Source: an uncultured Oscillibacter sp. (GTDB lineage Bacteria > Bacillota > Clostridia > Oscillospirales > Oscillospiraceae). Taken from it: a DNA stretch of 17,868 nucleotides. The notes beneath the pieces are model-generated. The model was given only the letters and a program-made list of their open reading frames with translations. It searched no databases and was not told where the DNA came from. Both the position numbers and the translations under genes were made by a program. The stretch is taken from NCBI GenBank assembly GCA_900544615.1, contig UQVS01000029.1, positions 1 to 17,868 on the forward strand, written 5' to 3'. Shown here piece after piece: positions 15,582 through 17,868 of this stretch (positions are counted from its first letter, which is position 1; each line of letters starts with the position of its first letter).

Positions 15582-16775
15582 TCAGACCTGCACGCCGGAT
15601 TTGCAAAGCTCGATGAACTGCTTGGCCACGCGGGCGCTGCGGCCGCCCATGCGGATGGCAAAGGCCTCGCTGCGGACAGCCAGTGTGTGTTCGTCCAGAT
15701 CCACGCCGTACTGTTTGGCAAGCTCCCCGACGATATACAGATACCGGTCCCGATCGGGGCTGGCAAACGTCACGGTCAGGCCGAACCGGGCGGAGAGGCT
15801 CATCAGCTCCTGCCGGGTGTCGCTTTCGTGGATGTCATCGCCGTTGCGGTCCGTCATGGTCTCTTTGATGAGGTGGCGGCGGTTGCTGGTGGCGTAAACC
15901 GCAATGTTCTGAGCGCGGCCGCCGACGCTGCCCTCCAGAATGGCTTTCAGGGCGGCGAAGTTATCGTCGTTGGAAGTGAAGCTCAGGTCGTCGATGAAGA
16001 GGATGAACTTCAGGGGATTGGCAGCCAGTGCGTCCATCAGGTCAGGGATCTGATAGAGCTGGTTCTTCTTGACCTCCACCAGCCGCAGGCCCTGCTCTGC
16101 GAAGTTGTTGGCAATGGCCTTGATGGCGCTGGACTTGCCGGTACCGGCGTCGCCGTAGAGCAGGACGTTGTTGGCGGGTTTGCCGTCCAGCAGCGCCTGC
16201 GTGTTGGCGATGACCTTCTGCCGCTCCTGCTCATATCCGGGCAGCTGCTCCAGTTGCTGGGGATCCGGGTGCTTTACCGGCACCAGCTGGCCGTTTTCCA
16301 CCGTGAACATATGGTACCGGGCAAAAATGCCGTAGCCCTTTTCCCCTACCTCCTGCATCCGCTGGCGGTAGTCCTGCGCGATGGAGCCGCCTTCCGTCCG
16401 CCAGCCCACCAGAAAGTCGGGGGCGTGATCCAGTCCGGCAGTGAGGTCGTCCAGCGTGACCTGAGAAAGCCGGTCCAGAAAGGCCAGCTCCCTGTTCAGA
16501 CATTCCTCCTGCACGGCAGTGACCGCACCGGAAGCCCAGTTGCGGATACAGACGTTCTCACTCTCCATCACGGCGCGGCGGAGATAGGCGGTCCAGCAGT
16601 CGCTCTGCTGGAACAGGAGAGACTCAAATTCCCCGCAGTGGGACACAAAATTGTCCGCGTCGTTCCGGCAGCAGTCCTGAAGCAGCTCCCGGAAGGCAGC
16701 CACCGCGCCGTCCTTCAGCAGTTCCCGGAACACCGCAAGGCCGTCCAGCCGCTGCTTCATCTCTTCAAAATTCAA
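15582..16775 (-). CDS. DUF815-family AAA+ ATP-binding protein
   Basis: A cytoplasmic protein of about 397-400 aa. The N-terminal half (to about 200) is helical and without known motif. The C-terminal AAA+ domain has Walker A GDAGTGKSS (about 208-216), Walker B FILFIDDLSF (257-266) and a sensor-1-like VYATSNRRH (293-301), plus a GRSARVAKQF helix near the end. This fits DUF815, a widespread family of unknown function in Firmicutes and Proteobacteria. Start choice is uncertain: TTG 16775 has AAGGAAG 8 bases upstream, whereas GTG 16784 is next to that site and less likely. It lies about 20 bp downstream of ilvD and upstream of the exporter gene. Confidence 0.88.
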   Translation of the reverse strand: MNFEEMKQRLDGLAVFRELLKDGAVAAFRELLQDCCRNDADNFVSHCGEFESLLFQQSDCWTAYLRRAVMESENVCIRNWASGAVTAVQEECLNRELAFLDRLSQVTLDDLTAGLDHAPDFLVGWRTEGGSIAQDYRQRMQEVGEKGYGIFARYHMFTVENGQLVPVKHPDPQQLEQLPGYEQERQKVIANTQALLDGKPANNVLLYGDAGTGKSSAIKAIANNFAEQGLRLVEVKKNQLYQIPDLMDALAANPLKFILFIDDLSFTSNDDNFAALKAILEGSVGGRAQNIAVYATSNRRHLIKETMTDRNGDDIHESDTRQELMSLSARFGLTVTFASPDRDRYLYIVGELAKQYGVDLDEHTLAVRSEAFAIRMGGRSARVAKQFIELCKSGVQV

Positions 16776-16802
16776 TGGGTTCACTTCCTTGTATCCGTGG
16801 GG

Positions 16803-17868
16803 TTACCGCAGGACGGCGCCCTCATCGGCGCTGGTGACCATGCGGGCATACCGGCTCAGCCAGCCGGTGGTGATGTTGGGCTTCGGCTGGACATAGACAG
16901 CCTTCCGGGTGGCCAGCTCCTCGTCGGAGACCAGCAGCTGTACGGAGGCATTGGGAATGTCGATGGCGATCTGGTCGCCCTCCTGCACCAGTCCGATGGG
17001 GCCGCCGGACGCGGCTTCCGGGCTGACATGACCGATGGACGCGCCGCGGCTTGCGCCGGAGAAGCGGCCGTCGGTGATGAGGGCCACCGTCTTATCGAGG
17101 CCCATGCCTGCCAGAGCGGAGGTGGGATTCAGCATCTCCCGCATACCGGGGCCGCCCTTGGGGCCTTCGTAGCGGATGACCACTACATCGCCGGGAACGA
17201 TCTTTCCGGCGTAGATGGCAGCAATGGCGTCGTCCTCGCTATTGAACACCCGTGCCGGGCCGGTGTGGGTCTGCATCTCAGGAGCCACGGCGCTGCGCTT
17301 GACCACGCAGCCGTTGGGTGCCAGATTGCCCCAGAGGATCTGCAAGCCGCCGGTGGGGCTGTAGGGATCCTCGATAGGCCGGATGGCATTGGGATTCAGG
17401 TTCCTGACGCCCTGAATATTTTCGCCGACGGTTTTGCCGGTGACGGTTATGCAGTCCAGATCCAGCAGGTTCTGCTTGGCCAGCTCCGCCTGCACGGCGG
17501 GGATGCCGCCTGCGGCGTACAGATCCGGCATATGGGTGGGGCCTGCGGGGGCCAGATGGCACAGGTTGGGGGTCTTGGCGGAGATCTCGTTGAAGAGCGC
17601 CAGATCCACCGGCACGCCCGCTTCGTGGGCGATGGCCAGCAGGTGCAGCACCGTGTTGGTGGAGCAGCCCAGTGCCATGTCGCAGGTCAGTGCGTTGCGG
17701 ATGCTGCGCTCGTTGATGATATCACGGGCACAGATATTCTTCCGCACCATCTCCATGATGGCAGCGCCCGCCCTGCGGCCCAGCTGGAGCCGCTTGCTGT
17801 AGGCAGCGGGAACGGTGCCGTTGCCGGGCAGAGCGATGCCGATGGCTTCGCACAGGCAGTTCATGCTG
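16803..17868 (-). CDS. ilvD: Dihydroxy-acid dehydratase, C-terminal part (5' end beyond window)
   Basis: IlvD dehydrates 2,3-dihydroxy-3-methylvalerate and 2,3-dihydroxyisovalerate in isoleucine and valine synthesis, using an Fe-S cluster. The window holds 355 codons of a normally 550-570-aa enzyme, entering at the SMNCLCEAIG helix. Visible family motifs are ALGCSTNTVLHL, RPIEDPYSPTGGLQILWGNLAPNGCVVK, RYEGPKGGPGMREM and TDGRFSGASRG, the last carrying the serine that acts as base in related enzymes. Cluster cysteines lie mostly upstream and cannot be checked. The frame is open to the window edge. It is followed closely by the DUF815 and LysE-type genes in the same direction. Confidence 0.96.
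   Translation of the reverse strand, partial: SMNCLCEAIGIALPGNGTVPAAYSKRLQLGRRAGAAIMEMVRKNICARDIINERSIRNALTCDMALGCSTNTVLHLLAIAHEAGVPVDLALFNEISAKTPNLCHLAPAGPTHMPDLYAAGGIPAVQAELAKQNLLDLDCITVTGKTVGENIQGVRNLNPNAIRPIEDPYSPTGGLQILWGNLAPNGCVVKRSAVAPEMQTHTGPARVFNSEDDAIAAIYAGKIVPGDVVVIRYEGPKGGPGMREMLNPTSALAGMGLDKTVALITDGRFSGASRGASIGHVSPEAASGGPIGLVQEGDQIAIDIPNASVQLLVSDEELATRKAVYVQPKPNITTGWLSRYARMVTSADEGAVLR

Overview
The window (about 17.9 kb, clearly GC-rich) looks like a chromosomal segment of a high-GC Clostridia member, most plausibly an Oscillospiraceae/Ruminococcaceae gut anaerobe (Oscillibacter/Flavonifractor-like). Reasons: strong AGGAGG-type ribosome sites, a T-box leader in front of thrS, a DUF815 ATPase, a TRAP-TAXI transporter, an SLH-domain surface protein and many short-loop GC-rich terminators. 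This placement is inference from gene content, not from a search. Eleven protein genes are present, ten on the minus strand; only the rRNA methyltransferase gene reads plus.

Region by region. 1-304: two tandem copies (period 179 bp) of a structured non-coding repeat; each holds a tRNA-like cloverleaf ending in CCA, then an intrinsic terminator. 305-1048 (-): a cell-wall amidase with an SH3 tail. 1150-2379 (+): an RlmI-type 23S rRNA methyltransferase, with promoters overlapping those of the divergent amidase gene. 2471-8778 (-): a MacA-like adaptor, a MacB/LolD-type ATPase and an FtsX-type permease, followed 13 bp later by an SLH-domain exported protein and then a small lipoprotein. The first four are tightly packed and surely one operon; the lipoprotein may be a fifth member across a GAAA-capped hairpin. 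9010-12237 (-): TAXI-type solute-binding lipoprotein and fused TRAP permease, separated by a 198-bp spacer with a strong hairpin that is not a terminator. 12498-14722 (-): thrS lacking the usual N-terminal TGS domain, preceded by a long T-box leader with a near-consensus promoter. 14953-17868 (-): 3' part of ilvD, a DUF815 AAA+ ATPase and a LysE-type exporter, closely spaced and ending at one terminator.

How they may work together: the 2.5-8.8 kb block is a self-contained envelope module (exporter plus wall-anchored protein plus lipoprotein). The TRAP-TAXI pair imports an unidentified organic anion driven by an ion gradient. ThrS is controlled by uncharged tRNA-Thr through the T-box. The ilvD-DUF815-lysE cluster places a branched-chain amino acid biosynthesis enzyme beside an amino-acid exporter. 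No insertion sequence, phage gene, CRISPR array or complete canonical tRNA gene was seen. The element least explained by known families is the tandem tRNA-like/terminator repeat at the left edge.
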